Positions 8,523 to 17,700 are shown, counted from the stretch's first letter. The stretch is DNA of 52,686 nt from Gammaproteobacteria bacterium (GCA_011391405.1 JAABQQ010000022.1:1-52686); one strand, 5' to 3'. Made by a program: numbers and translations. The notes: generated by a model from the sequence alone, not told the origin.

Positions 8523-10934
8523 TCAGGGCGGCTGCTCGCCAAGCGCTTGCGCTGCCAATACGCGAACCTGCGGGTCTGCCGGATAGGCGGCCACGAGTCT
8601 GCGGGCTGTCGCCTGCGCAGCCTGGCGCTTGCCTGAGTCGAGCTGGAACGACGTCAGCGCCATCAGCAGGTCGCGATCGTAACGCCAGCGCTGGGTGGCT
8701 TGCTGCAGGCGGCGAATCGATTCCTCCGCCTGTCCCGTCGAATGCAGCGCCACCGAGTAAACGTATGTGTAGCGCGCAGTCGCCGGATCGAGTTCGACGG
8801 CACGCCGCAACGACGTCAGCGCGAGTTCCGGCTGCCGCAGCCGAACAAGCGCGAGACCCAACGCGTGATGCAGCGAGGCGCTCGCTGGCACGCGTTGCAG
8901 CCCCTGCTGCAGCATGTCGGCGGCTTCCTGGTCGCGGCCCTGCGCGCGCAGCACGTCTGCCGCATTGACGTAAGCCGGCACGAACTCCGGGTCCAGCCGG
9001 ATCGCCGCAGCAAACTGCGCCTGGGCGTCGTCAGTTGCGCCCGATGTCGCCCGAAAACCCCCGAGCGCAACGCGGGACTCAGGCCGATCCGCGTTGTACT
9101 GCAGGGTTGCAACGTACTCCTGCGACGCCGTCTCCCAGCGTGTTTGCAGGTCTTGCGGCAGCCGGTCCTGGCCGCCCGCAAGCGACCGCGCCGCCTCGAT
9201 GCGAACGGCGCGTGTGACATCACCGAGCAGCGGCCCAAGAACCGCGGCGCGCGCTTCGGCGGGCATCACGTCAGCCAGCTGCACCGTCGCCAGTCGCACC
9301 AGCGGACTGGCGTCCCCAGACATGCGCTGCGCGAAATCGCGCGTGAACTGGCCACTGCCGGCGAGCCGTGCGAGCGCCGAGGCACGCACGATGGCGGGTT
9401 GCGCCGTGTCGCCGGCAACTCCGGCGAGCTGGTCCAGTGCAGCCGGCTCGCCACCTTCGGCGGCATGAAAGACCGACGCGAACGTCTGGTAGCCCGCGGC
9501 GTCGCGGCCGAGCCAGTCGTGCACCGCTTTGGCCGCCCACTTCGCATCGCGGTCGGTGTGGCAGGCATTGCAGGAATTCGGCACGCCGAGGGCTACGCTT
9601 TCATCGGGTCGCGGCACACGCATGCTGTGGTCGCGCCGCGGATCGACGACCATGTACGTGTTTTGTGGCATGTGGCAATTGGCACACTGCGCGCCCGCAG
9701 TGCCCGGCTCGTGACGGTGGTGCGCGGTGACGTCGTACCTCGGGGCATCGTGACACTGCGCGCAGACTGCATTACCGGGGGCTCGCAGCTTCTGCGTGTG
9801 CGGATCGTGGCAGTCGCTGCAGGTGACGCCGGCCGCGTGCATGCGGCTCTGCAGCCACGAACCCCAGATGAACACCTCGTCCTGCTGCTGGCCATCGACG
9901 TGGTACAGCGCGGGCGTCAGCAGTGAAGGCAGGTAGTGATCGAGGAGCGGGCGACCTGGCCGATAGCCCTCGGCAATCTGCGCGCGACGCGCATGGCATT
10001 GGGCGCAAACTTCTATTTCGCGCTCGGCGGTACGCGGCTTGCTGCGCACCGGCTGGCCTGTCGCGGCGTCGCGCCCCCAGGTCACGCCGCGTCGCTCGTC
10101 GAGCTGCACCGTCAGGCCCTTGCCTGCTTCCGTGCCCTTGCGCCCGGCCCATTCGACATGCGCGGAGCCGGGTCCGTGGCACGCCTCGCAACCCACCGGG
10201 ACTTCTGCGTATGTCGTCTTGAACGAATCAGACGCCGCGTCATAGCCCTTGCTCACCTGGGTCGAATGGCAGTCGGCGCACATGAAGTTCCAGTTCTGCG
10301 CCCGACGCGTCCAGTGCAACTCGTCGGTGTGATCGAGTTGCTCGGTGGGGTACTGGCGGAACCAGCGCTGGCCACCCACTTCGCGCGGACGCGCATCCCA
10401 GGTCACCGAGACAGCCTGCAGGCGGCCACCGGGTAACTCGACGAGGTATTGCTGCAGCGGCGCGACGCCGAACGTGTACTTGACCTCGAAGTCCGCGAGC
10501 TGGCCGTCGGGTCCGTCCGTGCGGATGAAAAACTTGTCGTCGCGACGGAAGAAGCTGGTCTGGACACCCTGGAAGCTGTAGGTCGCGTCGTTGAAGTTGC
10601 CCAACACCGTCTGTCCGGTGGCGTGCTGCATGGCGACGGCGTGCTGCGAGGCCTGCCAGGCTTTCGATTCGGCCGCGTGGCATTGCGCGCAGGACTTCGA
10701 GCCGACGTATGCAGCCGCTGCGGCGACTGGCGCGCGTCCTGCCCTCGACGAGGGTACGCCCGGCTGGCGCCCGGCGAAGGAATACCAGGCAGCGAGGGCC
10801 AGCATCACAATGCCCGCAAGCACGCTGATCCGAAGCACCGTCATGCGGCTCGACCCAGCTGCCGAGTCGTCAGGCGCAGGAGCGCGACCAAGCTCTGTGG
10901 ACTGCTGCTGCGCGCGGGCTTTTCTCCGTGACAC
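8523..10934 (-). CDS. Eight-haem c-type cytochrome with HEAT-like and TPR repeats
   Basis: The protein has 803 residues from a GTG start at 10934; an ATG at residue 31, just before the membrane anchor, is the alternative start. One N-terminal transmembrane segment (about 33-53) anchors a periplasmic protein. Eight CXXCH motifs are visible (first at C82; CADCH, CEACH, CSDCH, CANCH and CNACH among them), all before about residue 470. HEAT-like alpha repeats follow (about 480-600), then three or more TPRs (about 620-780). Such cytochrome/TPR fusions are known in proteobacteria, and their electron partner is usually unknown. It is the last gene of a minus-strand run with arylsulfatase, porin and alkylsulfatase (36-bp gap), so a redox role in sulfate-ester use is possible but unsupported biochemically. 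Confidence 0.88.
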   Translation of the reverse strand: MSRRKARAQQQSTELGRAPAPDDSAAGSSRMTVLRISVLAGIVMLALAAWYSFAGRQPGVPSSRAGRAPVAAAAAYVGSKSCAQCHAAESKAWQASQHAVAMQHATGQTVLGNFNDATYSFQGVQTSFFRRDDKFFIRTDGPDGQLADFEVKYTFGVAPLQQYLVELPGGRLQAVSVTWDARPREVGGQRWFRQYPTEQLDHTDELHWTRRAQNWNFMCADCHSTQVSKGYDAASDSFKTTYAEVPVGCEACHGPGSAHVEWAGRKGTEAGKGLTVQLDERRGVTWGRDAATGQPVRSKPRTAEREIEVCAQCHARRAQIAEGYRPGRPLLDHYLPSLLTPALYHVDGQQQDEVFIWGSWLQSRMHAAGVTCSDCHDPHTQKLRAPGNAVCAQCHDAPRYDVTAHHRHEPGTAGAQCANCHMPQNTYMVVDPRRDHSMRVPRPDESVALGVPNSCNACHTDRDAKWAAKAVHDWLGRDAAGYQTFASVFHAAEGGEPAALDQLAGVAGDTAQPAIVRASALARLAGSGQFTRDFAQRMSGDASPLVRLATVQLADVMPAEARAAVLGPLLGDVTRAVRIEAARSLAGGQDRLPQDLQTRWETASQEYVATLQYNADRPESRVALGGFRATSGATDDAQAQFAAAIRLDPEFVPAYVNAADVLRAQGRDQEAADMLQQGLQRVPASASLHHALGLALVRLRQPELALTSLRRAVELDPATARYTYVYSVALHSTGQAEESIRRLQQATQRWRYDRDLLMALTSFQLDSGKRQAAQATARRLVAAYPADPQVRVLAAQALGEQPP

Positions 10935-10970
10935 GGACCACGACTCTCCGCTGGCAAACCGCGTCGCGGT

Positions 10971-13025
10971 TCAGGGTGACGGCGCCGGGACGACCGTTTT
11001 CGTCCCCGGCATGATCTCGAAAAACTGATCGAAATCGCCGAGGCTCCCCATCAGTTGCTGCAGCACGCCTGCATTGCCGGCGAGGGTCGCCCGGCCGGCC
11101 GCGGCCTGGGAGGCGAACGTCGCTTTGCGCATCATGATCGGCTCGAGGTCGGCACGGTTGATCGTGATGGTGAGGTCCGCGTCCTTCGCCTGGTACCCCT
11201 GGATGTTCGTCAGCGTCGCATGGCTGAGCTCGAGCACATGCTGCTCGCCCTGGTCGGGTGTCACGAGGTTGATCTTGAACGCCAGTCCATTCGCCTTGCG
11301 GCTGTCGAGCAGGATACCCAGGTAGTCGAGCCACAGTTGCGTCGACATCGCACGCACGGTGTCGGGTGACGCCGACCGCGACACCAGGCCCGTGGGAATG
11401 CCCGAGCGCAGCTCGAGCGCGGCAGCCAGGAAGCTGTTGCGCAGGCTCGAACTTTCCTTCTGGTAGCCCATCTGTTCGAAGGAGTCGGCGAGCTGGTTCC
11501 TGGCGGCATTGTTCGTGGGTTGCGCGAACACCAGCTTGTTCAGCAGTTCGATGGCCAGGCGGTAATCACCCGCGGCATGAAGTTCGCGTGACTTCGCGAG
11601 GATCTTGTCGGAGCCCCCCATCATCTCGACGTACAGCGGAGCGGAATCCCGCGGCGACGCCGGCACCAGCGTAGCCGGGTTGCCGTCCCAGTAGCCAAGG
11701 TAGCGATTGATGACCGCGCGACTGTTGTGCTCCTCCGACCCGTGGTAGCTGCGCGCCGCCCAGTCCTGCTGCAGGCTGGCGGGCAAGCGGTAGACGTTCT
11801 GGATCTCGTTGATCGTCACGCCCTGGTTCGCCAGGTGCAGCACGTCGTTGTTCAGGTTCGCATACACGTCGCGTTGTGTGCGCATGACTTCCTGGATGCG
11901 CGCGTTACCCCAGCGGGGCCAGGTGTGAGCCGCAAACATCACGTCGGCCTGTGGGCCGAAGCGGTAGAGCGCCTCATTGATGTACTTCGACCATTGCAGC
12001 GCATCGCGGACGAGCGCGCCGCGCAGCGTGTAGATGTTGTGGATCGTCGCCGTAATGTTCTCGGCCGCCCAGAACGCCTTGAACTGCGGAAACCAGGTGT
12101 TCATCTCGGCCGGCGCTTCGGTGCCCGGCGTGTTCTGGAACACCATCGTCACGCCATCGACGACGATTTCCTCGATGTCCCTGGTGATGAGTCGCGTCGG
12201 CGCGATCAGGCCCGTGGTACCCGAGGAGGCCCGCTTGCCGATGGCCTGGTCGACGTGCCCGAATGGGGTAGACGGCAACAGCAAGCCATACTGGTACATC
12301 GCGCGACGGATCATCGCGTTGCCGGCGTAGACGTTCTCCGAGATGGCCGCTTCCATAAAGCCGGCGGGTGCGATGACCTGCACTTTGCCCGCCTTGACGT
12401 CGACCTCGTCGATCACGCCGCGCACACCGCCGAAATGGTCAATGTGCGAGTGCGAGTAAACGACTGCCACGACGGGACGGGCACCGAGTTTCTCATTGGC
12501 AAAGGCGAGCGCGGCGGCGGCTGTTTCCTTCGAGACGAGCGGATCGAAGACGATCCAGCCGGAATCGCCCATGACGAAGGTGATGTTGGAGATGTCGAAG
12601 CCGCGCACCTGCCAGATCCGGCCGGGCACGACTTCGTAGAGTCCGTACTGCGCATTGAGCACGGCCTGCCGCTGCAGCGACGGGTGGATACTGTCGAAGT
12701 CCTGCTTCGTGTCGAGGAACGCATAGCGGCCGAAATTCCAGGCCGGCGTACCTGCCGCCGTCTTGATTTCGGCGTACTTGGGCGCCGCGACGAACCCTCT
12801 TTTCGATTCCTCGAAGTCCCGCTTGTCCTCGAACGGCAGCGACGCCCGCGCGCTGCGCTGCAACGCCACGGTCGCCGGCGAGGGAGGTTGTTCCTGCGGG
12901 TGAACGTGTGCGATGGGTGCAGGATTGCTCGCCGGATCGGAGTCCCGGGCTCCCGCATTCAGCGGAGCGCACGCGCCACAGAACGTGAGCGCCAGCAAGT
13001 TCTTCAGCAAATCGGGTCTAGCCAT
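10971..13025 (-). CDS. MBL-fold linear alkylsulfatase (SdsA1/BDS1-like)
   Basis: The protein has 684 residues from the ATG at 13025, with an N-terminal export signal (LLALTFCGACAPLNAGA), so it is likely periplasmic. The metallo-beta-lactamase signature is SHSHIDHFGG (H192, H194, D196, H197), binding two zinc ions. AAHTWPRWG later corresponds to the alkylsulfatase-specific metal-site segment. The helical dimerisation domain follows, and the last 120 residues resemble an SCP2-like sterol/lipid-binding domain, the order described for SdsA1. The enzymes hydrolyse primary or secondary alkyl sulfates such as SDS to alcohol and sulfate. It sits 60 bp downstream of a porin gene and in the same run as a type I sulfatase. 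Confidence 0.92.
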   Translation of the reverse strand: MARPDLLKNLLALTFCGACAPLNAGARDSDPASNPAPIAHVHPQEQPPSPATVALQRSARASLPFEDKRDFEESKRGFVAAPKYAEIKTAAGTPAWNFGRYAFLDTKQDFDSIHPSLQRQAVLNAQYGLYEVVPGRIWQVRGFDISNITFVMGDSGWIVFDPLVSKETAAAALAFANEKLGARPVVAVVYSHSHIDHFGGVRGVIDEVDVKAGKVQVIAPAGFMEAAISENVYAGNAMIRRAMYQYGLLLPSTPFGHVDQAIGKRASSGTTGLIAPTRLITRDIEEIVVDGVTMVFQNTPGTEAPAEMNTWFPQFKAFWAAENITATIHNIYTLRGALVRDALQWSKYINEALYRFGPQADVMFAAHTWPRWGNARIQEVMRTQRDVYANLNNDVLHLANQGVTINEIQNVYRLPASLQQDWAARSYHGSEEHNSRAVINRYLGYWDGNPATLVPASPRDSAPLYVEMMGGSDKILAKSRELHAAGDYRLAIELLNKLVFAQPTNNAARNQLADSFEQMGYQKESSSLRNSFLAAALELRSGIPTGLVSRSASPDTVRAMSTQLWLDYLGILLDSRKANGLAFKINLVTPDQGEQHVLELSHATLTNIQGYQAKDADLTITINRADLEPIMMRKATFASQAAAGRATLAGNAGVLQQLMGSLGDFDQFFEIMPGTKTVVPAPSP

Positions 13026-13085
13026 GCCACTTCCCACTGCATCGTTCGCCGCACGCGATTCGCGGCGCGGCATCCGGTCACTGTG

Positions 13086-14360
13086 TCAATAAATCCACTG
13101 CAGGCGAGTCAGCAAGGTCTTTGTGTTGCCGGTGACGCCGAAGCGGTCGAGGTCGATGTTGCCGTAACCGATGCTCGCCTTCCAGCGGTTGTTGGCCCAC
13201 CAGTTCACGCCGGCCCACCAGCCATCCATGGTGCCGCCACGCACGGAGCCGTCGTCGAGGTCGACGTGGCCGTAGCGCCCGATGACTTCCACCGCGCCCC
13301 ACCGACCCTGCGGCAGGATGCGCCGCGCATAGCCGGCCTTGCGGTCATACGGACGGTGCTCGCCCGTGATCACCCAGCTGCCCGTGACGTACCAGCCACC
13401 GAGCGTGGGGTCGCTGTCGTTGGGGGTGCTGAGGTCCGCGCGCACGTATTCAGCCAGCACGGAGTAGGCTCTATGGTTCCAGAGCGCTTCAATGCCGGTA
13501 TGCCAGGCATGATCGCCCGGAACTTTGCCGGTATCGACGTAGTCGTCCGCCACGTTTGAAGCCGGCTTGCCCTTGTAACGCAACTGGTCGTCCACGGAGC
13601 CGTAGTACCGGGTACTGAAGGCCAGGTGCAGATAATTGGCACCGTCCTCGGACCAGACCGGCAGGACCGTGATGCGGCCTGCAAAGTCGTTACCGGAATC
13701 GGACCAGGAGGTCCCCTGCGTCCACCAGTCGTTGTACCAGCCGACGACCCAGGTCACGCGCTGGTCGAACACGGCGTTGCCGAGCGTCGCACCGTCATTG
13801 CGTGAGCGGAAGAAAGGACTCAGCAGGCGCTCGTTGTGCGGCAGGTTGGCGGCATCGCCCACCATTTCATACACGAACGGCTCCTTGATCTTGCCGAGCG
13901 TGAGCGTGCCGAGCTCCGGCCCGAGCACGGTCGAAATCCGCAAGTCCGTGACGTTCCAATCATCGGTCGAAGTCTGGTCGAACCCCTTGTACTCGTAGCT
14001 GGCCATGTAGTTCCAGGTGCGGAACAGTTCGAAGTGCCCGCGCGCCGAGAGCCGCAGTGAGCGCGCCTCGAGTTCGTCCTGCTGGTTGCCGACCTGCTCC
14101 TTGCTGCGCGCGTCCTGGTTGAAGCTCGTGTAGTCCATCGGCATGACGACGAAGCCGAACTTCACCGAGAAGCGGTCATGCTCGTCTTCGAACTTTGCGG
14201 TTTCGAGCGCCGCGTCCGGGATGATGCTGGACAGCGCGAAGTCGTGATCATTCTTGACGAGACCCGCGGACTCCGGCGTGACGTCGGATTCGACCGACTG
14301 GGCGGACGTGGTCCCGATCCCGCTAAGGAGGAGTGCCGCCGCGACCAGTGCCTGCCTCAT
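13086..14360 (-). CDS. Outer-membrane porin (OprO/OprP-like barrel)
   Basis: The protein has 424 residues. The ATG at 14360 is preceded by a strong GGAGG site. A Sec signal peptide (LVAAALLLSGIGTTSAQS) leads into a protein made almost wholly of alternating amphipathic strands rich in Trp, Tyr and Gly, ending in the aromatic LQWIY, as BAM substrates do. Patterns such as GKIKEPFVYE, GWYNDWW and AWHTGIEALW are like phosphate-selective porin O/P family members. It probably admits anionic substrates, which fits its position between an arylsulfatase and an alkylsulfatase gene. The specificity for sulfate esters is inferred only from context. Confidence 0.85.
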   Translation of the reverse strand: MRQALVAAALLLSGIGTTSAQSVESDVTPESAGLVKNDHDFALSSIIPDAALETAKFEDEHDRFSVKFGFVVMPMDYTSFNQDARSKEQVGNQQDELEARSLRLSARGHFELFRTWNYMASYEYKGFDQTSTDDWNVTDLRISTVLGPELGTLTLGKIKEPFVYEMVGDAANLPHNERLLSPFFRSRNDGATLGNAVFDQRVTWVVGWYNDWWTQGTSWSDSGNDFAGRITVLPVWSEDGANYLHLAFSTRYYGSVDDQLRYKGKPASNVADDYVDTGKVPGDHAWHTGIEALWNHRAYSVLAEYVRADLSTPNDSDPTLGGWYVTGSWVITGEHRPYDRKAGYARRILPQGRWGAVEVIGRYGHVDLDDGSVRGGTMDGWWAGVNWWANNRWKASIGYGNIDLDRFGVTGNTKTLLTRLQWIY

Positions 14361-14410
14361 CGAAGCACCCTCCAGTTCTTTGCTCGCGATCGCTCCGGCT
14401 GGCAAAGAAG

Positions 14411-14481
14411 CCACGGCGCTCCGCCCGGAAAACCGCCTGCGGGGGGTGGGAATGCAGGCGGCTCCCGCGCGGGCGCCGTGG
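14411..14481. repeat. Outer nested inverted repeat between sulfatase and porin
   Basis: CCACGGCGC (14411-14419) and GCGCCGTGG (14473-14481) are a perfect 9-bp pair enclosing the inner terminator hairpin and the palindrome CCCGCGCGGG (14464-14473). On the plus strand it is followed by ATTTTTT. Confidence 0.6.
14429..14461 (-). terminator. Rho-independent-type hairpin after the arylsulfatase gene
   Basis: CCGCCTGC (14433-14440) pairs with GCAGGCGG (14454-14461). Read on the minus strand, the hairpin is followed by TTTT. It lies 48 bp past the arylsulfatase stop and before the porin start, so it may reduce read-through into the porin. Confidence 0.6.
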
Positions 14482-14508
14482 ATTTTTTAGAAGGCTGTGG
14501 CGGTCGAC

Positions 14509-16053
14509 TTACTGCTTCGAACTCGACATCACCGCTTCCATGACGCGGTCGAGGTTGAAACTGCCCGGCTTCTGCCGCGGCGGAAATTCCCTGAAACTCT
14601 GCAGCCATCGGCCGACGTACGCACCGGCGGGTGCGATGGTGAACATGCGCTCCATGTACCAGCGCTGATACCCCATGGCGTACTCTTCCTCGGCGCGCTC
14701 GAACGGGTCCATGCGCAGGTGGGTCAGCTTCGGTGCCCGCAGCACGGTGAACGGCTCCTGCCAGACCTTGAGGCCCTCGGCCTGCTGCTCGAGGAACGTG
14801 ACCTTCAGGTCCCCGTAGCGCAGTGCCGCGACACTGCCATCGTCGGTCCAGTAGATGAACTCCTTGCGCGGCCATGCCGCCTGTCCCCGGAGCGCCGGAC
14901 CGAGATCGTAGCCGTCGAGATGGACCTTGTAGGTCGTGCTGCCAACCTTGCGGCCCTTGAGCAGGTCGGCCGTTACGTTCGTGTCACCGGCGGCGGCCAG
15001 TAACGTCGTCAACATGTCTTCGTGAGCGCCGATTTCGTTGATCACCGTGCCCGGCTTGATGACGCCCGGCCACTTGATCATGGCCGGCACACGATAACCG
15101 CCTTCCCATTGCGTGTTCTTCTCGCCGCGGAACATGGTCGTGCCGCCGTCAGGCCACGTGAAGGTCTCGGCGCCGTTGTCGGTCGAGTACATGACGATGG
15201 TGTTCTGCTCGAGACCCAGGTCCCTGAGTCTTGCCAGCACCTGCCCGACGTGGCCGTCATGCTCGACCATGCCGTCGGCATAGATGCCCTGGCCGGTCTT
15301 GCCCTCGGCGTCCGCATGCAGGTGGGTAAAGATGTGCATGCGGGTGGAGTTCCACCACAGGAAGAACGGCTTGCCGGACTTCGTGGCGCGGTCCATGAAG
15401 TCGAGCGCCTTTTCCGTCACTTCGCGGTCGATCGTCTCCATGCGCTTCCTGGTCAGCGGACCGGTGTCGGTGATCCGGCCATCGGCGAAGCTGTGGATGA
15501 CGCCACGCGGCCCGAAGTTCTTCCTGAACTCCGGGTTCTTCGGGTAGTCGGCGTTTTCGGGCTCTTCCTCGGCATTGAGGTGGTAGAGGTTGCCGAAAAA
15601 CTCATCGAAGCCGTGCGCCGTCGGCAGCATCGAGTCGCGGTCGCCGAGGTGGTTCTTGCCAAACTGCCCGGTGACGTAACCCTGCGCCCTGAGCAGCGTG
15701 GCGATCGTAGGGTCGGCCGCCATCATGCCTTCCGGCGCACCCGGCAGGCCCACCTTGGTGAGGCCGGTACGGATCGGCGACTGGCCAGTGATGAACGCGG
15801 CGCGGCCGGCGGTGCAGCTCTGCTGCCCGTACCAATCGGTGAACAGCGCGCCTTCGGCGGCGATGCTGTCGATGTTGGGCGTCTTGTAACCCATCATCCC
15901 GCGGTTGTACGCGCTGATGTTGAAGCCGCCGATGTCGTCACCCCAGATGACCAGGATGTTGGGCTTCTGCGTCTGCGCCTGGGCCGGTCCGCCCAGTACA
16001 CACAGCACCGCAACCAGCGCGGCGCCGAGAACTCCTGCGAATTTCTTTTGCAT
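14509..16053 (-). CDS. Type I (formylglycine) arylsulfatase
   Basis: The protein has 514 residues from the ATG at 16053, with a signal peptide cleaved near A26 (GPAQA|QT), so it is periplasmic. PNILVIWGDDIG supplies the calcium-binding aspartates. The modification motif is C80-T-A-G-R, of the C-X-A-X-R type converted to formylglycine, and GQFGKNHLGD supplies further active-site residues. The family hydrolyses aryl or alkyl sulfate esters. No formylglycine-generating enzyme is visible in this window, so maturation depends on a gene elsewhere. It heads the minus-strand run sulfatase, porin, alkylsulfatase, cytochrome, and is divergent from a LysR regulator. A large nested hairpin lies between it and the porin. 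Confidence 0.93.
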   Translation of the reverse strand: MQKKFAGVLGAALVAVLCVLGGPAQAQTQKPNILVIWGDDIGGFNISAYNRGMMGYKTPNIDSIAAEGALFTDWYGQQSCTAGRAAFITGQSPIRTGLTKVGLPGAPEGMMAADPTIATLLRAQGYVTGQFGKNHLGDRDSMLPTAHGFDEFFGNLYHLNAEEEPENADYPKNPEFRKNFGPRGVIHSFADGRITDTGPLTRKRMETIDREVTEKALDFMDRATKSGKPFFLWWNSTRMHIFTHLHADAEGKTGQGIYADGMVEHDGHVGQVLARLRDLGLEQNTIVMYSTDNGAETFTWPDGGTTMFRGEKNTQWEGGYRVPAMIKWPGVIKPGTVINEIGAHEDMLTTLLAAAGDTNVTADLLKGRKVGSTTYKVHLDGYDLGPALRGQAAWPRKEFIYWTDDGSVAALRYGDLKVTFLEQQAEGLKVWQEPFTVLRAPKLTHLRMDPFERAEEEYAMGYQRWYMERMFTIAPAGAYVGRWLQSFREFPPRQKPGSFNLDRVMEAVMSSSKQ

Positions 16054-16140
16054 GACGTTGTTTCCCACCCGTGCTGAAATCTGTTTTCTGTTATTGCCGG
16101 ACACGCTGCCCGGGGACCCGCGAGCGAATCCGACGCATAA

Positions 16141-16155
16141 CTTGGCTTAGCCAAG
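16141..16155. promoter_or_regulatory. 15-bp palindrome, candidate LysR operator
   Basis: CTTGGCTTAGCCAAG is a perfect inverted repeat (7-bp arms, one central base) in the 149-bp gap between the divergent arylsulfatase and lysR genes. Its position suits the recognition site of the regulator. Confidence 0.5.
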
Positions 16156-16188
16156 CCCATGTGTCCAATGCATGTTTTGTATCAGAGG

Positions 16189-16194
16189 TATACC
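16189..16194 (+). promoter_or_regulatory. Candidate -10 box of lysR (leaderless)
   Basis: TATACC ends 8 nt before the lysR ATG, and no Shine-Dalgarno sequence lies between. Transcription from it would start at or within a base or two of the ATG. No good -35 is seen at 17 bp. Confidence 0.3.
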
Positions 16195-16202
16195 CTAAAC
16201 GC

Positions 16203-17192
16203 ATGGGACTGGAACTCCAGCAATTGCGCCAGGTCGTCGCCCTGGCCGAGCACCGCAGTTTTGTGCGGGCGGCCGCTGCCCTGCACATCAGCCAGCCGGC
16301 GCTTTCCCGCAGCATCCAGAATCTCGAGCGCCAGCTCGGGAACAGCCTGTTCCTGCGTTCCGCCGCCGGTGTCGTCCCCACCGACCTTGGCCGGCTGTAC
16401 ATCGAACGTGCCCGCGACCTGCTGCGCATGGCAGACGAGCTCGAAAGCGCGGCGATCGGTCATGCGGCCCAACGGACCGGACACGTGTCGATCGGGGGTG
16501 GCCCGTACCCGACGGATTCGTTTCTGGGTCCGGCGACGGCGCGTTTCGTCGAGCAGTTTCCACGGGTCAGCGTGCAGCTGCACTCGGGCGACTGGAACGA
16601 TCTCGCCCACCGGCTGCGCAGCCGGACGCTCGATTTCTTCGTTGCTGACGCCAGCCTGCTGGCGGGTGAGCCGGATCTCGAGATGACGCCGATGCCGATA
16701 CAGCACCCGGCGTATTTCTTTGCGCGTGCAGGGCATCCCCTGGCGCAGGGCAAGGCGAGCGTGCTCGCTGCAGAAGTGATGGCGTGGCCATTCGCCACAC
16801 CGTCGCGAATTCCGCCGCGCGTGCTCGACCCGCTGTTGGCCGCACATCGCGAAGGCTCGTCGCACCTGGCGGCCGCGCCGCCGTTTCCCGCCGTCGAGTG
16901 CAGCGGGCTGTCGCCGGTCAAGCGCCTGGTCGCCGCTTCAAACGCCGTGTCAGCCGCGATCCTGCCGTGCATCGCAGAGGAACTCGACGACGGGCGCTTC
17001 GTCCTGCTTGCCACGGCGCCGTGGCTGTACTTGCAGTTTGGTCTCGTCAGCCTGCGCGGCCGCCCCTGGACCCAGACGGCCGAAAAACTGCGCGAACTCG
17101 TGCTCCACGCCGAACGCGAGGCGACGCAGCTCGAGCGCAGGTTGATCAAGGATCATGCCCCGAGGAAACGCGCCAGGAGCGCGCACGAATAA
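16203..17192 (+). CDS. LysR-family transcriptional regulator
   Basis: The protein has 329 residues. The ATG at 16203 is chosen because the helix-turn-helix then begins at its usual place (MGLELQQLRQVVALAEHRSF, then AAAALHISQPALSRSIQNLE). The effector-binding domain follows from about residue 90. The gene is divergent from the arylsulfatase gene, the classic LysR arrangement, so it likely senses a sulfate ester or its product and controls that operon. No Shine-Dalgarno sequence precedes the ATG, and a TATACC box ends 8 nt upstream, so the message may be leaderless. Confidence 0.92.
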   Translation: MGLELQQLRQVVALAEHRSFVRAAAALHISQPALSRSIQNLERQLGNSLFLRSAAGVVPTDLGRLYIERARDLLRMADELESAAIGHAAQRTGHVSIGGGPYPTDSFLGPATARFVEQFPRVSVQLHSGDWNDLAHRLRSRTLDFFVADASLLAGEPDLEMTPMPIQHPAYFFARAGHPLAQGKASVLAAEVMAWPFATPSRIPPRVLDPLLAAHREGSSHLAAAPPFPAVECSGLSPVKRLVAASNAVSAAILPCIAEELDDGRFVLLATAPWLYLQFGLVSLRGRPWTQTAEKLRELVLHAEREATQLERRLIKDHAPRKRARSAHE

Positions 17193-17211
17193 ACCGGTAA
17201 CTGGAGCAAAC

Positions 17212-17643
17212 ATGTCCTACCCGAAGCCCTTCCCTCGTGGCCTGTTGAGCCTGGTGCTGTTCCTTGCCGGATGCACCTCGACGCCAGTCGTGCCCGCAAC
17301 CGGCACAGGCACAACCACCAGCAAGGTCACTGGTTCCATAACGTACCGTGAGCGCATCGCGTTGCCGCCTTCGGCCGTGGTCACGGTGAAGCTGGTGGAT
17401 GTTTCACTGGCTGACGCACCTGCGGTGCTGATCGGCGAACAGGTCATCGCCACGGCAGGACGACAGGTTCCCTTCGAGTTCGCGCTCGCGTACGACGCAT
17501 CGCGTATCCAGCCCTCCCATACCTACGCCGTACAGGTGCGCATCGAGGATGGCGGCAAACTGTTGTTCATCAGCGACACAGTGAACCGCGTCATCACGCG
17601 GGACGCGCCCACCCATCTGGACATTGTCGTGCGACGGATCTGA
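17212..17643 (+). CDS. YbaY/YscW-type lipoprotein
   Basis: The protein has 143 residues. The ATG at 17212 is preceded by GGAG. Signal peptide II with lipobox LAGC at about residues 18-21 gives a short Thr-rich linker, then an immunoglobulin-like domain with the family pattern VTGSITYRERIALPPSAVVTVKLVDVS and a C-terminal strand THLDIVVRRI. These lipoproteins (E. coli YbaY) sit in the outer membrane, and their role is poorly defined. It begins 19 bp after the lysR stop and may be cotranscribed with it. It ends at a hairpin shared with the convergent gene. Confidence 0.85.
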   Translation: MSYPKPFPRGLLSLVLFLAGCTSTPVVPATGTGTTTSKVTGSITYRERIALPPSAVVTVKLVDVSLADAPAVLIGEQVIATAGRQVPFEFALAYDASRIQPSHTYAVQVRIEDGGKLLFISDTVNRVITRDAPTHLDIVVRRI

Positions 17644-17681
17644 GACTGCGGACTGACGACGTCGCAGGCGCGGTAACCGCT

Positions 17682-17700
17682 GAGCGCAGGAGCAGCGCTC
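17682..17700. terminator. Hairpin between convergent genes
   Basis: GAGCGC (17682-17687) pairs with GCGCTC (17695-17700) around a 7-nt loop between the ybaY-like and ClpP-like gene ends. There is no T-tract. Confidence 0.4.

Noticed and set aside
11727-13559. 610-codon plus-strand frame
   Set aside because: It is antisense to the alkylsulfatase and porin, whose families are clear. The composition is Arg/His-rich and no motif is seen.
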